Source: Bauldia sp. (GTDB lineage Bacteria; Pseudomonadota; Alphaproteobacteria; Rhizobiales; Kaistiaceae). From it: a DNA stretch of 42,412 nt. Positions within the stretch are counted from its first letter, which is position 1. Each line of letters begins with the position of its first letter. The DNA is taken from the NCBI GenBank assembly GCA_022841545.1, contig JALHRF010000020.1, forward strand, positions 1-42,412. Reading direction: 5' to 3'. A program made the translations under genes and the position numbers. The notes under the pieces are model-generated. The model did not search any database and was not told where the DNA came from. It saw nothing but the letters and a program-made list of their open reading frames with translations. Of the stretch, positions 1 to 8,724 are shown piece after piece.

Positions 1-162
1 GGGCGCGCCGGGATAGGCGCCGGGCGGAGGCAGGCCACCGGCGACCGGCTGCGCCACCACAGCCGTCGTCGTACCGGCGGGCGGAACACCGACCGCACCG
101 ATCGAGCCACAGCCGCACAAGGTGAGCGCGAACGCTACCGGGGCCAGACGGTTAAGCTGCAT
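1..162 (-). CDS. Putative lipoprotein, N-terminal part only
   Basis: The reading frame starts at an ATG (162 to 160) behind a good Shine-Dalgarno stretch (AGGAAGGA) and runs off the left edge after 54 codons with no stop. The first 18 residues are a signal peptide with a short positive start (MQLNR), a hydrophobic core and a lipobox-like LTLC followed by GCGS. This predicts lipid attachment at the cysteine and residence in the cell envelope. After it comes a low-complexity stretch rich in Pro, Gly, Ala, Thr and Val, typical of a flexible linker. No domain is visible before the window ends, so the function cannot be named. Only the lipoprotein nature and the start are supported. Confidence 0.6.
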   Translation of the reverse strand, partial: MQLNRLAPVAFALTLCGCGSIGAVGVPPAGTTTAVVAQPVAGGLPPPGAYPGAP

Positions 163-369
163 CAGCGGAGTCCTTCCTGTCGCACGGGCAAAATCCGGAT
201 AGACCCGCACCGTCGCAGCCGTAACGGCGAATTGTAGCGGGTTTCGGGCAAAGACCGTGATTATGCAAGACCTTGTTGAGCCGGGTCGCGGCATGGAAAC
301 GGCGCGCGCCACGCCCGGCGCGCCACCATCTCCCCCAAGCTCAATCTATGCCGCAACGCCCCGAGCGGA

Positions 370-567
370 TCAATCGCGATCAGCCGGGGCCTCGACATGC
401 TGCGGCAGGCGGAGTTCCGCGGCCTTGGCGCGGACTTCCGGCTCGGGACGGCCAAGCGCATGGGCGACCAGGGCCGGCTCGACCCCGCCGTTCCAAAGCT
501 CCCGGAGCTTCTCGACCGCCGTGATCGTCCACGGCGAACCGGCGTTCAGGGTGACGTTTTCCGTCAT
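370..567 (-). CDS. Small GcrA/SANT-like helix-turn-helix protein
   Basis: This is a 65-residue protein. I start it at the ATG at 567 because GGAGGGAGCG lies directly upstream; an in-frame ATG at 588 is less well placed. Residues 12-55 have the pattern W-T-x6-L-R-E-L-W-x-G-G then LVAHALGR then VRAKAAELRL. This resembles the first helix-turn-helix of GcrA, the alphaproteobacterial cell-cycle regulator that works with CcrM methylation, and small SANT/Myb-like proteins. It is far shorter than GcrA (about 170 residues) and lacks the sigma-binding C-terminal part. It lies downstream of sdhB on the same strand with about 110 bases between, so it may be co-transcribed. DNA binding is an inference from the fold pattern. 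Confidence 0.6.
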   Translation of the reverse strand: MTENVTLNAGSPWTITAVEKLRELWNGGVEPALVAHALGRPEPEVRAKAAELRLPQHVEAPADRD

Positions 568-676
568 CGCTCCCTCCATCGGTCTCACTTGCAGTAAGAT
601 ACATAGGGTGGAGAGGCGTGCCTTCCACCCACTGCGAGGTAACCCGTTGGTCCCGGCAGGGTTCCCCGCCGCCGAA

Positions 677-1456
677 CTACACCCGCCGCTCCACCATCAT
701 CTTCTTGATTTCGGCAATCGCCTTGGCCGGGTTGAGGCCCTTGGGGCAGGTCTGGGCGCAGTTCATGATCGTGTGGCAGCGATAGAGCCTGAACGGGTCC
801 TCGAGAAAGTCGAGCCGCCGGCCGGTCGCCTCGTCGCGCGAATCGATGAGCCAGCGGTAGGCCTGCAAGAGCACCGCCGGGCCGAGATAGCGCTCGCCAT
901 TCCACCAGTAGGACGGGCACGAGGCCGAGCAGCAGGCGCAGAGGATGCACTCGTAGAGGCCGTCGAGCTTCTCGCGGTCGGCATGGGACTGCCGCCATTC
1001 CTTCTCCGGCGTCGGCGTTTCGGTCTGGAGCCACGGCTCGATCGACTGGAGCTGGGCATAGAAGGTGGTGAGGTCGGGGACGAGATCCTTGATCACCGGC
1101 AGGTGCGGCAGGGGATAGATGGTGACCGGGCCGTCGACGTCGTCCATCGAGCGCGTGCAGGCGAGCGTGTTGGTGCCGTCGATGTTCATCGCGCAGGACC
1201 CGCACACACCCTCGCGGCAGGAGCGGCGGAAGGCGAGCGTCGGATCGACCACGTTCTTGATGTAGATGAGCCCGTCGAGCACCATCGGCGCGACCGCATC
1301 GCGGTCTACGTAGTAGGTGTCCATGTGTGGGTTGGCGCCCTCGTCCGGGTCGTAGCGGTAGACCCGGTACTCGCGGACGCGCTTGGCGCCCTCAGGCTTC
1401 GGCCAGACCTTGCCGGTCGTGACCTTGGAGTTCTTCGGCAGTGTGAGCTGGACCAT
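677..1456 (-). CDS. sdhB: Succinate dehydrogenase iron-sulfur subunit
   Basis: SdhB passes electrons from succinate oxidation in SdhA to ubiquinone in complex II at the inner membrane. The protein has 259 residues, the usual length. The [2Fe-2S] cysteines are at 80, 85, 88 and 100 (CREGVCGSC and a later Cys). The C-terminal domain has C170, C173, C176 and C237 for [4Fe-4S] and C180, C227 and C233 for [3Fe-4S], with the SYWWN quinone-site segment after C180. The start at [10 protein letters not shown] matches the family N-terminus; a GTG 60 bases upstream (1516) would only add a low-complexity tail. No sdhA, sdhC or sdhD precedes it: the 613 bases upstream hold no recognisable gene. Rhizobial sdhB normally follows sdhA, so this copy seems detached. 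Confidence 0.93.
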   Translation of the reverse strand: MVQLTLPKNSKVTTGKVWPKPEGAKRVREYRVYRYDPDEGANPHMDTYYVDRDAVAPMVLDGLIYIKNVVDPTLAFRRSCREGVCGSCAMNIDGTNTLACTRSMDDVDGPVTIYPLPHLPVIKDLVPDLTTFYAQLQSIEPWLQTETPTPEKEWRQSHADREKLDGLYECILCACCSASCPSYWWNGERYLGPAVLLQAYRWLIDSRDEATGRRLDFLEDPFRLYRCHTIMNCAQTCPKGLNPAKAIAEIKKMMVERRV

Positions 1457-2069
1457 GTCGGGCGGATTCCGGTCGGTCTTGGCGGGACGGGCCGTGGCCG
1501 GGGATGGGGATGCCACTCGCCGGCCGCGACCACGGGGAAGGAGATAGCGCGCCAGGATGCCACTGTCACGGAGTGTGTCGTCGCGGGATCAGGCGCGAGA
1601 ACTGGCGAGAGGCCCGCTTTGAGCTGATCGGTGGAGGCCGCGCTGCACGGAGTCCCTTCCGGAAGGCGCCAGAATGCAGGCGTTCGGCAATGCTCCGCGA
1701 ACCGGTCAGCCTCCGTCCGCGCCTCACGGGCGGGTCAGAAAATTGCTTAACCACCCAGTGTCTTCCGCCGTTCGGTTCTCGGATCCGTCTAGCGCTCGTA
1801 GCGGCACGCGAACCGGTCACCCTCTGCAACTGCTTCACGGTCGAAGATGGTATCGTTGGCAGCCGCCAAATCGATCAGGGCGCGGCTGGCGCGCATCGAA
1901 TGGTCGCGATAGGTCAGCGTGGCACAGGGCCGGCGGACAGCTTGCACGACCGGGACCGGCCATTCTCCGGAGTGGCTCTCAAGTCGTGCGATCAGGCGTC
2001 CGTCGCGAGCCAGAGACGACTCCCCGCAATCCTGTATGCTCGCGCCAAAGCACCGGCTGGGGGCAACGC
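1457..2069. other. Gene-poor stretch between sdhB and the UMF1 transporter
   Basis: This interval separates two divergent genes and should hold both promoters, but I see no clear sigma-70 or sigma-54 boxes. A minus-strand frame from 2088 to 1789 (99 codons, ending RYER then TAG) has a fairly natural composition in its second half (for example ALIDLAAANDTIFD). It could be a small gene or a gene remnant. It has no good ribosome site, overlaps the start of the transporter gene and resembles no family I know, so I do not call it. The rest shows nothing recognisable. Confidence 0.4.
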
Positions 2070-3473
2070 ATGGAGGCAACGGGCACAAGGCGAAGAGCGT
2101 CGCGGCGGGCGATTGGGTCGTGGCTCCTTTTCGACTGGGCGGCGCAGCCCTGGTTCACGCTCGTCACCACCTTCGTCTTCGGACCCTATTTCACCGCGCG
2201 GCTCGCCGCAGACCCGGTATCCGGGCAGGCACTGTGGGGCTATGCGGCCGCCGCCGCCGGGCTGGTGATCGCAGCCTGCTCGCCGATCCTCGGCGCCATC
2301 GCCGATACGAGCGGCGCGCGAAAGCCTTGGATCGCCGGCTTCTCGGTGATGATCGTGGCCGGCTCGGTCGGGCTGTGGTTCGCCGCGCCGGGCGCCGAGT
2401 GGGCGATCGCCATCGCCCTCGTCGCCTTTGCGGTCGGCACAATCGGCACCGAGTTCGCCACCGTCTTCACAAACGCCATGATGCCGGACCTGGTCCCGGA
2501 ACACCGGCTCGGACGGCTCTCCGGCACGGGCTGGGCGGTGGGCTATGTCGGCGGGCTGGTGTCGCTCATGCTGATGCTCGCGTTCTTCGTAGGCGATCCC
2601 GAGACCGGCACGACGCTCTTTGGCGTGGCGCCCGCCTTCGGCCTCGCGCCCGAGCGCTACGAGGGCGACCGCGCATCGGGCCTCTTCACCGCGGCGTGGT
2701 ATCTCGTCTTCGTCATCCCGCTGTTCCTGTTTACGCCGGATGTCCCGCGGCGCATGAGCGTCGCCGCGGCGCTTCGGCCAGGCCTCCGGGAACTCGCCGC
2801 GACGCTCCGCGGCCTCCGCCGCGACACCAACGCGACGCGCTATCTCGTCGCCAACATGATCTACACCGACGGCATGGTCGCGCTCACCGTGTTCGGCGCG
2901 ATCTATGCCGCGAGCGTCTATGGCTGGACCTCGATCGAGCTCGGTCTGTTCGGCATCGTCATCATCTTCGCCGGCATCTTCGGCTCCTATGTCGGCGGCC
3001 GGCTCGACGACCGCATCGGCCCGAAGCCGGTGGTGATCGGGTCCCTCATCATCCTCGCGCTGGCGACGACGCTGATCCTGTCGATCGACGCGACGCATAT
3101 CCTGTTCATCATACCGGCCGCGGCGCCGCCCCCGGGCGACGGGCTTTTCGCCTCCACCGGAGAGCGGGTCTATCTCGCCCTCGGCATAATGATCGGCCTC
3201 ACCGTCGGGCCGATGCAGGCGGCGAGCCGGACGCTCCTGGTCAGGATCGCGCCGCTCGGCAAGATGACCGAGTATTTTGGTCTTTATGCGCTCACCGGCA
3301 AGGTGACGAGCTTTGCCGGGCCGCTTGCCGTCGGCGCGCTCACCACCATGTCCGGCAGCCAGCGCGTCGGCATCTCGATCGTCGTCGTCTTCTTCGTCGT
3401 CGGCGCAGCGCTCCTTGCCGGCGTCCGGCCGTCGCGGATGGCGATCAGTGCCGGAAGTGCCGCATCCCGGTGA
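2070..3473 (+). CDS. MFS transporter, UMF1/Atg22-like family
   Basis: This is a 467-residue polytopic membrane protein with about twelve hydrophobic segments. The N-terminus has [12 protein letters not shown] and FGPYF, then a loop [13 protein letters not shown], which are hallmarks of the UMF1 (Atg22-like) branch of the major facilitator superfamily. Atg22 exports amino acids from the yeast vacuole; bacterial members are mostly uncharacterised exporters, so the substrate is unknown. The start is the ATG at 2070, where the conserved N-terminal pattern begins and after a weak GGGGG ribosome site. The frame stays open upstream but that part looks non-coding. The last 29 bases overlap the end of convergent purH. 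Confidence 0.85.
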   Translation: MEATGTRRRASRRAIGSWLLFDWAAQPWFTLVTTFVFGPYFTARLAADPVSGQALWGYAAAAAGLVIAACSPILGAIADTSGARKPWIAGFSVMIVAGSVGLWFAAPGAEWAIAIALVAFAVGTIGTEFATVFTNAMMPDLVPEHRLGRLSGTGWAVGYVGGLVSLMLMLAFFVGDPETGTTLFGVAPAFGLAPERYEGDRASGLFTAAWYLVFVIPLFLFTPDVPRRMSVAAALRPGLRELAATLRGLRRDTNATRYLVANMIYTDGMVALTVFGAIYAASVYGWTSIELGLFGIVIIFAGIFGSYVGGRLDDRIGPKPVVIGSLIILALATTLILSIDATHILFIIPAAAPPPGDGLFASTGERVYLALGIMIGLTVGPMQAASRTLLVRIAPLGKMTEYFGLYALTGKVTSFAGPLAVGALTTMSGSQRVGISIVVVFFVVGAALLAGVRPSRMAISAGSAASR

Positions 3474-5058
3474 AGACCATGGCGAGGCCGCGCTCATCGG
3501 CGGCGGCGATCACCTCCGCGTCGCGTACGGAGCCGCCCGGCTGGATGACGGCGGTGACGCCGGCTTCCGCCGCAGCGATGAGCCCGTCGGCAAACGGGAA
3601 GAAAGCGTCGGAGGCGACCACCGAGCCCACGGCGAGCGAGTCCGGCAGGCCCGCAGCCTTCGCCGCCTCGGCGGCCTTTCGGGCTGCGATCATCGCCGAA
3701 TCGACCCGGCTCATCTGGCCGGCGCCGATGCCGACCGTGGCGCCGTCCCTGGCATAGACGATGGCATTCGACTTGACGTGCTTCGCCACGCGCCAGGCGA
3801 AGACGAGGTCGCGCAGTTCGGTATCAGTCGGCGCACGTTGCGTGACGACCCGCAGGCCATCGCTCTCGACCATGCCGCTATCGCGGTCCTGGACGAGCAG
3901 CCCGCCGGCCACGGTCTTGACCGCCGGCCCCGGCGCGCGCGGGTCCGGGAGCCCCCCGGCGAGAAGAAGCCGGAGGTTCTTCTTCCCCGCGACGATGGCG
4001 ATCGCCTCGTCGGTCGCCTCCGGCGCGATGATCACCTCGGTGAACACCTTGACGATCTCCGCCGCGGCCTCGGCGTCGAGCCGGCGGTTGAGGGCCACGA
4101 TGCCGCCGAAGGCGGACACCGCATCGCAGCGGAGTGCCAGCCGGTACGCTTCGGCCAGCGTTGCCGCCTCGGCCACCCCGCAAGGGTTGGCGTGCTTGAC
4201 GATCGCCACCGCTGCACTAAGGGCCGGGTCAAACTCGGCCACCAACTCGAAGGCGGCATCGGTGTCGTTGATGTTGTTGTAGGAGAGTTCCTTGCCCTGC
4301 ACTTGCCGGGCCGTCGCTACCCCCAGCCGCGTGTCGCCGGTGAGATAGAGACCCGCCGACTGGTGGGGGTTCTCGCCGTAACGGAGCGACAAGCCGAGCC
4401 GTCCAGCAAAGCCCCGCCATGCCGGGAGCGGCTCAGCCAACACCCCCGCGAACCACGCCGAGACGGCCGAGTCATAGGCCGCGGTGCGGGCAAAAGCCTT
4501 GGCGGCCAGCCGCTGGCGGAACGGGTAGGTCGTTGCGCCGGCCGTCGCCTCGAGTTCGGCCAGCACCGCGCCGTAATCTTCCGGCTCGACGACGACCGCG
4601 ACCCAGGCGTGATTCTTGGCGCCGGCGCGGATCATCGCCGGCCCACCGATGTCGATGTTCTCGACCGAAGTCGGATAGTCGGCGCCCGCCGCCACGGTCC
4701 CCTCGAAGGGGTAGAGGTTGACGACGAGGAGATCGAATACCGAAATGTCGTTCGCCGCCATCTCGGCAGCGTGGGCCGGGACATCCCGCACGCCGAGAAG
4801 CCCCCCGTGGATCTTCGGATGGAGCGTCTTGACGCGACCGTCCATGATTTCCGGGAAGCCGGTTACTTCGGCCACGTCGGTGACCGTGATCCCTGCCGCG
4901 ACAAGGGCGGCCCGTGTCCCGCCGGTCGACACGATTTCAACGCCACTGTCGGTAAGCGCACGGGCGAAGCCGACGAGGCCCGTCTTGTCGGAGACGGAAA
5001 TCAGCGCCCGGCGCACGACTACGCTCTCGGGCGGGTGGCTCGCAATCGGGGAAACCAT
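3445..5058 (-). CDS. purH: Bifunctional AICAR formyltransferase / IMP cyclohydrolase
   Basis: PurH carries out the last two steps of IMP synthesis: formylation of AICAR by 10-formyl-THF, then ring closure of FAICAR. The 537-residue length is normal. The N-terminal MGS-like cyclohydrolase domain (about 15-200) shows [31 protein letters not shown] and VVNLYPF. The C-terminal AICAR transformylase domain includes the KHANPCG active-site motif near residue 288 and ends with the family-typical [15 protein letters not shown]. Translation starts at the ATG at 5058. The gene stands alone on its strand; the 110 bases before it hold a strong hairpin (5104-5145). Its end overlaps the convergent transporter gene by 29 bases. 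Confidence 0.97.
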   Translation of the reverse strand: MVSPIASHPPESVVVRRALISVSDKTGLVGFARALTDSGVEIVSTGGTRAALVAAGITVTDVAEVTGFPEIMDGRVKTLHPKIHGGLLGVRDVPAHAAEMAANDISVFDLLVVNLYPFEGTVAAGADYPTSVENIDIGGPAMIRAGAKNHAWVAVVVEPEDYGAVLAELEATAGATTYPFRQRLAAKAFARTAAYDSAVSAWFAGVLAEPLPAWRGFAGRLGLSLRYGENPHQSAGLYLTGDTRLGVATARQVQGKELSYNNINDTDAAFELVAEFDPALSAAVAIVKHANPCGVAEAATLAEAYRLALRCDAVSAFGGIVALNRRLDAEAAAEIVKVFTEVIIAPEATDEAIAIVAGKKNLRLLLAGGLPDPRAPGPAVKTVAGGLLVQDRDSGMVESDGLRVVTQRAPTDTELRDLVFAWRVAKHVKSNAIVYARDGATVGIGAGQMSRVDSAMIAARKAAEAAKAAGLPDSLAVGSVVASDAFFPFADGLIAAAEAGVTAVIQPGGSVRDAEVIAAADERGLAMVFTGMRHFRH

Positions 5059-5103
5059 CGGTCGATGACGCCTCGCTCAGGGAGAGCGCGAAGCCATGAC
5101 GCC

Positions 5104-5145
5104 GCAGGCAAGTCGGGTCAAGCCATGCTTGCCGGACTTGCCTGC
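5104..5145. repeat. Long inverted repeat upstream of purH
   Basis: Eleven bases (GCAGGCAAGTC, 5104-5114) return as their exact complement at 5135-5145, and the interior can form a further five-pair helix (CAAGC/GCTTG around CAT). The structure lies between the stop of the exported-protein gene at 5168 and the purH start at 5058, both on the minus strand. No run of T follows on either strand, so it is not a standard terminator. It could be an mRNA-stabilising hairpin, an attenuator for purH or a protein site. Confidence 0.6.
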
Positions 5146-5167
5146 CCGATGTGGGTGGCGAGATGGA

Positions 5168-5668
5168 TCAGACCGCGACGCCGGCGGCACGAACCAGGAT
5201 CGAATTCCACTCTTCCTCGGTCAGGAGCGTGCGGCTGATCGCACAGCCGTCGCCGCCGATCTCGACCACGTCCACCATGTTGGCGCCGGCGTCGGTGGGG
5301 AAGATATGGGCGAACACGCCCGAGACTGCGACCGCCTGCATCTCGGTTTCATAACGCCAAGCATCGGCGAAATCCTGGTCGAAGCCGACCTCGAGCATAA
5401 CCATCTCACCGCCGATCTGCACACGGTCGCGGTCGAAATAGGAGAGGACATCGTCCTTGTCGTAGCAGACCGGGCCATAGCCATCGTCGAACAGCGACAT
5501 GCCGCTCACGGCTCCGGGCAGGCCGTCTTCGGTTCCGTGAAGCTCTGCCTTGTCGCTGGCATCGTTGAAGTTCGAGGGAATGCTCGCCAGCGCCAGAGTC
5601 GCTGCCGAGACTGCAAGAACAGCCAGTCCGGTCGAGGCGATGATCGACTTCCCGAACTTCCTGGTCAT
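5168..5668 (-). CDS. Exported protein of unknown function
   Basis: This frame gives a 166-residue protein starting at the ATG at 5668, after GGGGAG. Residues 1-29 form a Sec signal peptide (MTRKFGKSII, then a hydrophobic core ending ATLALAS), so the mature protein should be periplasmic. The remainder is acidic, with two cysteines (in GPVCYDKDD and GDGCAISR) that could form a disulfide, and a C-terminal segment LLTEEEWNSILV. I do not recognise a family. It lies upstream of purH on the same strand, 109 bases away with a hairpin between, so co-transcription is possible but no functional link is suggested. Confidence 0.7.
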   Translation of the reverse strand: MTRKFGKSIIASTGLAVLAVSAATLALASIPSNFNDASDKAELHGTEDGLPGAVSGMSLFDDGYGPVCYDKDDVLSYFDRDRVQIGGEMVMLEVGFDQDFADAWRYETEMQAVAVSGVFAHIFPTDAGANMVDVVEIGGDGCAISRTLLTEEEWNSILVRAAGVAV

Positions 5669-5905
5669 CTCGAATACTCCCCAAACATGCTGGGCATCGT
5701 GCCGTCGTCTACACTCGGCGCTTACCCTGTCCTGCAAAGATAACGGAGCAGGACATGAAGTGGTTTCATCCAAGACCCTATTTAGGGGCTGTGCGCCCAT
5801 TCCGCTGTGAAGCCGGCCACAGGCCGGCAGATTCAGTATGGTTGCCTTGACGGAATCGTTCCCGACCCCGAGAGTGCGGGCTGACGCCGTCACCGGGAAC
5901 CGCTC

Positions 5906-6139
5906 ATGTCGTTCTTCAGACTCTCTGCCGTGTTCGCCCTTGGCATAGGCCTCGGCGGCTGCGTGTCGCCTCCGTCGGGCTACTGGGACGCGCGGCTCGC
6001 GGAGATGCCGCTGGCCTATAATTACGGCTGCCGGAACGGGCTTTCCAAGGGCGACACCCAGGAGGCGGCGCTCTATTGCCCCAATGACATGCCGCTGCCG
6101 CCGAACGGGGTCTGGCGTCCGGGACTCCCCGCGCAATAG
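5906..6139 (+). CDS. Small lipoprotein of unknown function
   Basis: This encodes a 77-residue protein. Residues 1-19 are a lipoprotein signal peptide: MSFFRLSAVFALGIGLGGC with lipobox LGGC, so Cys19 should carry the lipid. The short mature part (VSPPSGYWDARLAEMP, then two more cysteines in YGCRNG and LYCPND) resembles no family I know. The two cysteines could pair in the periplasm. The ATG at 5906 lacks a strong ribosome site, but the signal peptide fixes the frame. It ends 66 bases before the EcfG-type promoter of the histidine kinase gene. Confidence 0.6.
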   Translation: MSFFRLSAVFALGIGLGGCVSPPSGYWDARLAEMPLAYNYGCRNGLSKGDTQEAALYCPNDMPLPPNGVWRPGLPAQ

Positions 6140-6204
6140 CTGCGCCTTGGTTCCGCCGGGAACTCCGGATTCGGGTTCGGGCGTGACAATCCGGGAACGT
6201 TTCG

Positions 6205-6229
6205 GGAACCACAACGACTGCGGTGCGTT
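6205..6229 (+). promoter_or_regulatory. EcfG-type general stress promoter
   Basis: GGAAC (6205-6209), then exactly 16 bases, then CGTT (6226-6229) matches the alphaproteobacterial EcfG/SigT consensus GGAAC-N16/17-CGTT. Transcription would start near 6236, just ahead of the kinase start at 6259. No equally good match was seen in the other intergenic regions. Confidence 0.7.
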
Positions 6230-6258
6230 TGCCACGCCTCTGTGCATGACCCTTGGCA

Positions 6259-8058
6259 ATGATGTCTGGTGACTTTCAGGTATTCGAGGCGCTTCCCGTT
6301 GCGGTCTATGTGACTGACGGCGAGGGCCGGATAATCTTCCACAATGCCGCTGCTGCCGAGTTCTGGGGGGAACACCCGGAGCCGGGCAGTCACTGGCGGG
6401 ATTCCTGGCGGCTGCGTTGGCTCGACGGCCGGCCGATGGCCCATGACGAGAGCCCGATGGCGCAGACCCTCAAGCAGGGCCGCCCGGTCCGTGGCCGTTC
6501 CGCCATCCTCGAACGACCGGACGGCACCCGAGTCTCGTTCATTCCCCACCCCTCGCTGCTGCGCAACGCATCCGGGGCCGTCACAGGCACGATCAACGTG
6601 CTCGTGGAGGCCGACGCCCATGAGGACAGCGACATCCAGCCCGCCCGGCTCGCGGCGATCGTCGAAAGCTCCGACGACGCGATCATCAGCAAGGACCTTC
6701 AGGGCCGGATCACCTCCTGGAATGCCGGTGCGACCCGGATTTTCGGCTACCGGGCGGATGAGATGATCGGCGCTTCGATCCGGCGGCTCATCCCGCCGGA
6801 GCTTCTCGCCGAGGAGGACGAGATCCTGGCCAAGCTCGGCCGCGGCGAGCGCATCGACCATTTCGAGACGGTGCGGGTCGCCAAGGATGGCCGCCGGATC
6901 GACCTCTCGGTTACCGTATCGCCGCTTCACAACAGCGCGGGAAAGGTGGTGGGCGCATCGAAGGTCGCCCGCGACATCACCGAGCGGAAGCAGGCCGCGG
7001 CCCTCCAGCGCCTTCTGTTCGAGGAACTGAACCACCGGGTCAAGAACACGCTCGCCACCATCCAGGCGATCGCCAACCAGTCGCTGCGCCGTTCGGCCAG
7101 CCCTTCCGATTTCGTGGCGAGCTTCGGCGGCCGCATCCATGCGCTCGCCCGCGCCCATGACCTCCTCGTCAGAAGCGAGATGAAGGGCTCCGATATCGCC
7201 GAAGTGATCCGCGAGCAGGTTCTGCTCGGCCCGGCGGCGGACCCGCGCATCAGCTACGGTGGACCATCGGTGAGACTCGATCTCCGGGCGGGGGTCCACG
7301 TCGCCCTCGTCCTCCACGAGCTCGCCACCAACGCGCGGAAGTATGGCGCGCTCTCCGTTCCCGGCGGGCGGCTCACGATCGACTGGCGGGTGGAGGCGAC
7401 CGGGCCTGACCTGCTTATCTCCTGGCGGGAGGAAGGCGTGCCGCAAGTCAGCGCCCCCTCCACCCACGGCTTCGGCACGACCCTGATCGAGCGCACGCTC
7501 GAATCGAATGGCGGCCAAGCCTCGATCCATTACGCGGCCGGCGGCATCGTCTGCGAGATGCGGCTGCCGCTCCCGCGCGACCACGACCCGCGCTTCGGCG
7601 AGGCCGCGCCGGTGCGGTTCTCTGCCGGGCCCGCCGCCGGAGCCGGACGGGCGGAGCTTGCCGGCAAGCGCATCCTGCTCGTCGAGGACGAACCGCTGGT
7701 GGCGATGGACCTCGAGGAGTTGATCCGCAGCGCCGGCTGCCGGATCGCTGCCACGGTGGCGACTGTTGCCGCGGCGAAGGACGCCGTGGACGCCATCCCG
7801 TGCGATGCGGCGCTGCTCGACGCCAATCTCGGCGGCGAGGCGGTCGACGAGATCGCGGCGGCGCTCACCCGAAGGGGCATTCCCTTCGCCTTCGCCACGG
7901 GTCACGGTCCCGAGGCACTGCCGGCCGCGTTCCGCCATGCGCCGCTCCTCGGCAAGCCCTTCGAGCCGGAGCAGGTTCTTGCCGTGCTCGCAGCGCTGGT
8001 CCGACGCGATACCGCTCCCGTCGTTCCCCTGCGGCCGGGCAAGGGGCGCGCGCCGTAA
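6259..8058 (+). CDS. HWE-family hybrid histidine kinase (PAS-PAS-HWE-REC)
   Basis: This is a 599-residue cytoplasmic sensor kinase with no membrane segment. Two PAS domains (about 8-110 and 125-240, the second ending in DITERK) are followed by the kinase core. Its phospho-accepting His259 lies in ELNHRVKNTLATIQAI. HELATNARKYGALS is the N box, and WREEG supplies the W-x-E of the HWE subclass. A receiver domain fills 475-590 with its acceptor Asp521 in LLDANLGG, plus VEDEP and LGKPF. HWE kinases with PAS or LOV sensors commonly feed PhyR-NepR-EcfG stress signalling; the EcfG-type promoter just upstream fits that. The start is uncertain among TTG 6253, ATG 6259 and ATG 6262, and no strong ribosome site decides it. 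Confidence 0.9.
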   Translation: MMSGDFQVFEALPVAVYVTDGEGRIIFHNAAAAEFWGEHPEPGSHWRDSWRLRWLDGRPMAHDESPMAQTLKQGRPVRGRSAILERPDGTRVSFIPHPSLLRNASGAVTGTINVLVEADAHEDSDIQPARLAAIVESSDDAIISKDLQGRITSWNAGATRIFGYRADEMIGASIRRLIPPELLAEEDEILAKLGRGERIDHFETVRVAKDGRRIDLSVTVSPLHNSAGKVVGASKVARDITERKQAAALQRLLFEELNHRVKNTLATIQAIANQSLRRSASPSDFVASFGGRIHALARAHDLLVRSEMKGSDIAEVIREQVLLGPAADPRISYGGPSVRLDLRAGVHVALVLHELATNARKYGALSVPGGRLTIDWRVEATGPDLLISWREEGVPQVSAPSTHGFGTTLIERTLESNGGQASIHYAAGGIVCEMRLPLPRDHDPRFGEAAPVRFSAGPAAGAGRAELAGKRILLVEDEPLVAMDLEELIRSAGCRIAATVATVAAAKDAVDAIPCDAALLDANLGGEAVDEIAAALTRRGIPFAFATGHGPEALPAAFRHAPLLGKPFEPEQVLAVLAALVRRDTAPVVPLRPGKGRAP

Positions 8059-8158
8059 CAAGAGGCCTTGCTTCCAAGACGAGGCAGACAACGGGCGCCC
8101 ATTGACACTTTTGACAGGATGCTGAAGATCGCCGCGATGCAACCGGGAGGAGGCTGGC

Positions 8159-8479
8159 ATGGAAAAGGAACTGGAGCGGATCAGGCGGGACGCGGCGGCC
8201 CTGGAACAAGACCTTCAGTCGACCGACGAGAAGGTCGCCGCAGCTGCGGAAAAGAAGTTGAAGAAGGCCGCGGCGGACCTGAAGGCGCTTGCCAAGGAGC
8301 ATGGCTTCAAACTGGCGCGTCATGAGGAGCCGACGGCGCCGCCGGAGATGCGCCGAAAGTGCGCGCCCGTGATCTCCACGGTTATCAACGGCAAGATCCA
8401 GATGTGCATTCTGGTCGGCAAGGAAGGGCGAAATTGCCTCTACTCGTGCAGCCCCGCCACGATGATGCCGACCTCGTGA
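8159..8479 (+). CDS. Small protein with charged helical N-terminus
   Basis: This encodes a 106-residue protein starting at ATG 8159 behind GGGAGGAGG. Residues 1-50 are rich in Glu, Lys and Ala and should form one long helix or coiled coil (MEKELERIRRDAAALEQDL). The C-terminal half has three cysteines (RRKCAP, IQMCIL, RNCLYSC region gives further ones) around a probable beta segment VISTVINGKIQM, reminiscent of a compact metal-binding or disulfide domain. I do not recognise the family. Two TTGACA-like hexamers occur about 40-60 bases upstream, so it may have its own promoter. It ends 18 bases before the tRNA-Val gene on the opposite strand. Confidence 0.65.
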   Translation: MEKELERIRRDAAALEQDLQSTDEKVAAAAEKKLKKAAADLKALAKEHGFKLARHEEPTAPPEMRRKCAPVISTVINGKIQMCILVGKEGRNCLYSCSPATMMPTS

Positions 8480-8497
8480 CCGCGTGGGAGAAGGAAA

Positions 8498-8572
8498 TGG
8501 TGGGCGGTACTGGGATTGAACCAGTGACCCCTACGATGTCAACGTAGTGCTCTCCCGCTGAGCTAACCGCCC
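8498..8572 (-). tRNA. tRNA-Val (GAC)
   Basis: Read on the minus strand, a 75-base cloverleaf starts GGGCGGT and ends ACCGCCC, discriminator A and an encoded CCA. The anticodon loop TTGACAT, inside a CTACG/CGTAG stem, gives anticodon GAC (plus-strand bases 8538-8540), which reads GUC valine codons. The T arm has GGTTCAATC. The seven acceptor pairs are all matched. Confidence 0.95.
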
Positions 8573-8724
8573 GAAAGGCGAGGCGCCGCTTAAGGCCCCC
8601 CGCGGGACAGCCGGCATATAGCAGCCCCATAGCCGGCTGTTCAAGCCTCGCCCGGAAATCTCTCCGGTCTCGATGATGTCGACGCCGTCGAGGTTGGCTC
8701 GTCCCGTATCGGGGGAGGAGGTCC

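Noticed and set aside
257..1627. A 456-codon open frame on the plus strand over sdhB
   Set aside because: It is the antisense of sdhB, rich in Arg, His, Asp and Glu with no domain. High GC makes long false frames common; sdhB on the other strand has all its cluster cysteines.
1789..2088. A possible small minus-strand gene of 99 codons
   Set aside because: It has no ribosome site, overlaps the transporter start and is not a family I recognise. It is noted in the interval entry only.
6073..8160. A 695-codon minus-strand frame over the histidine kinase
   Set aside because: It mirrors the kinase gene. Its composition is typical of antisense frames and the plus strand encodes clear PAS, HWE and receiver motifs.
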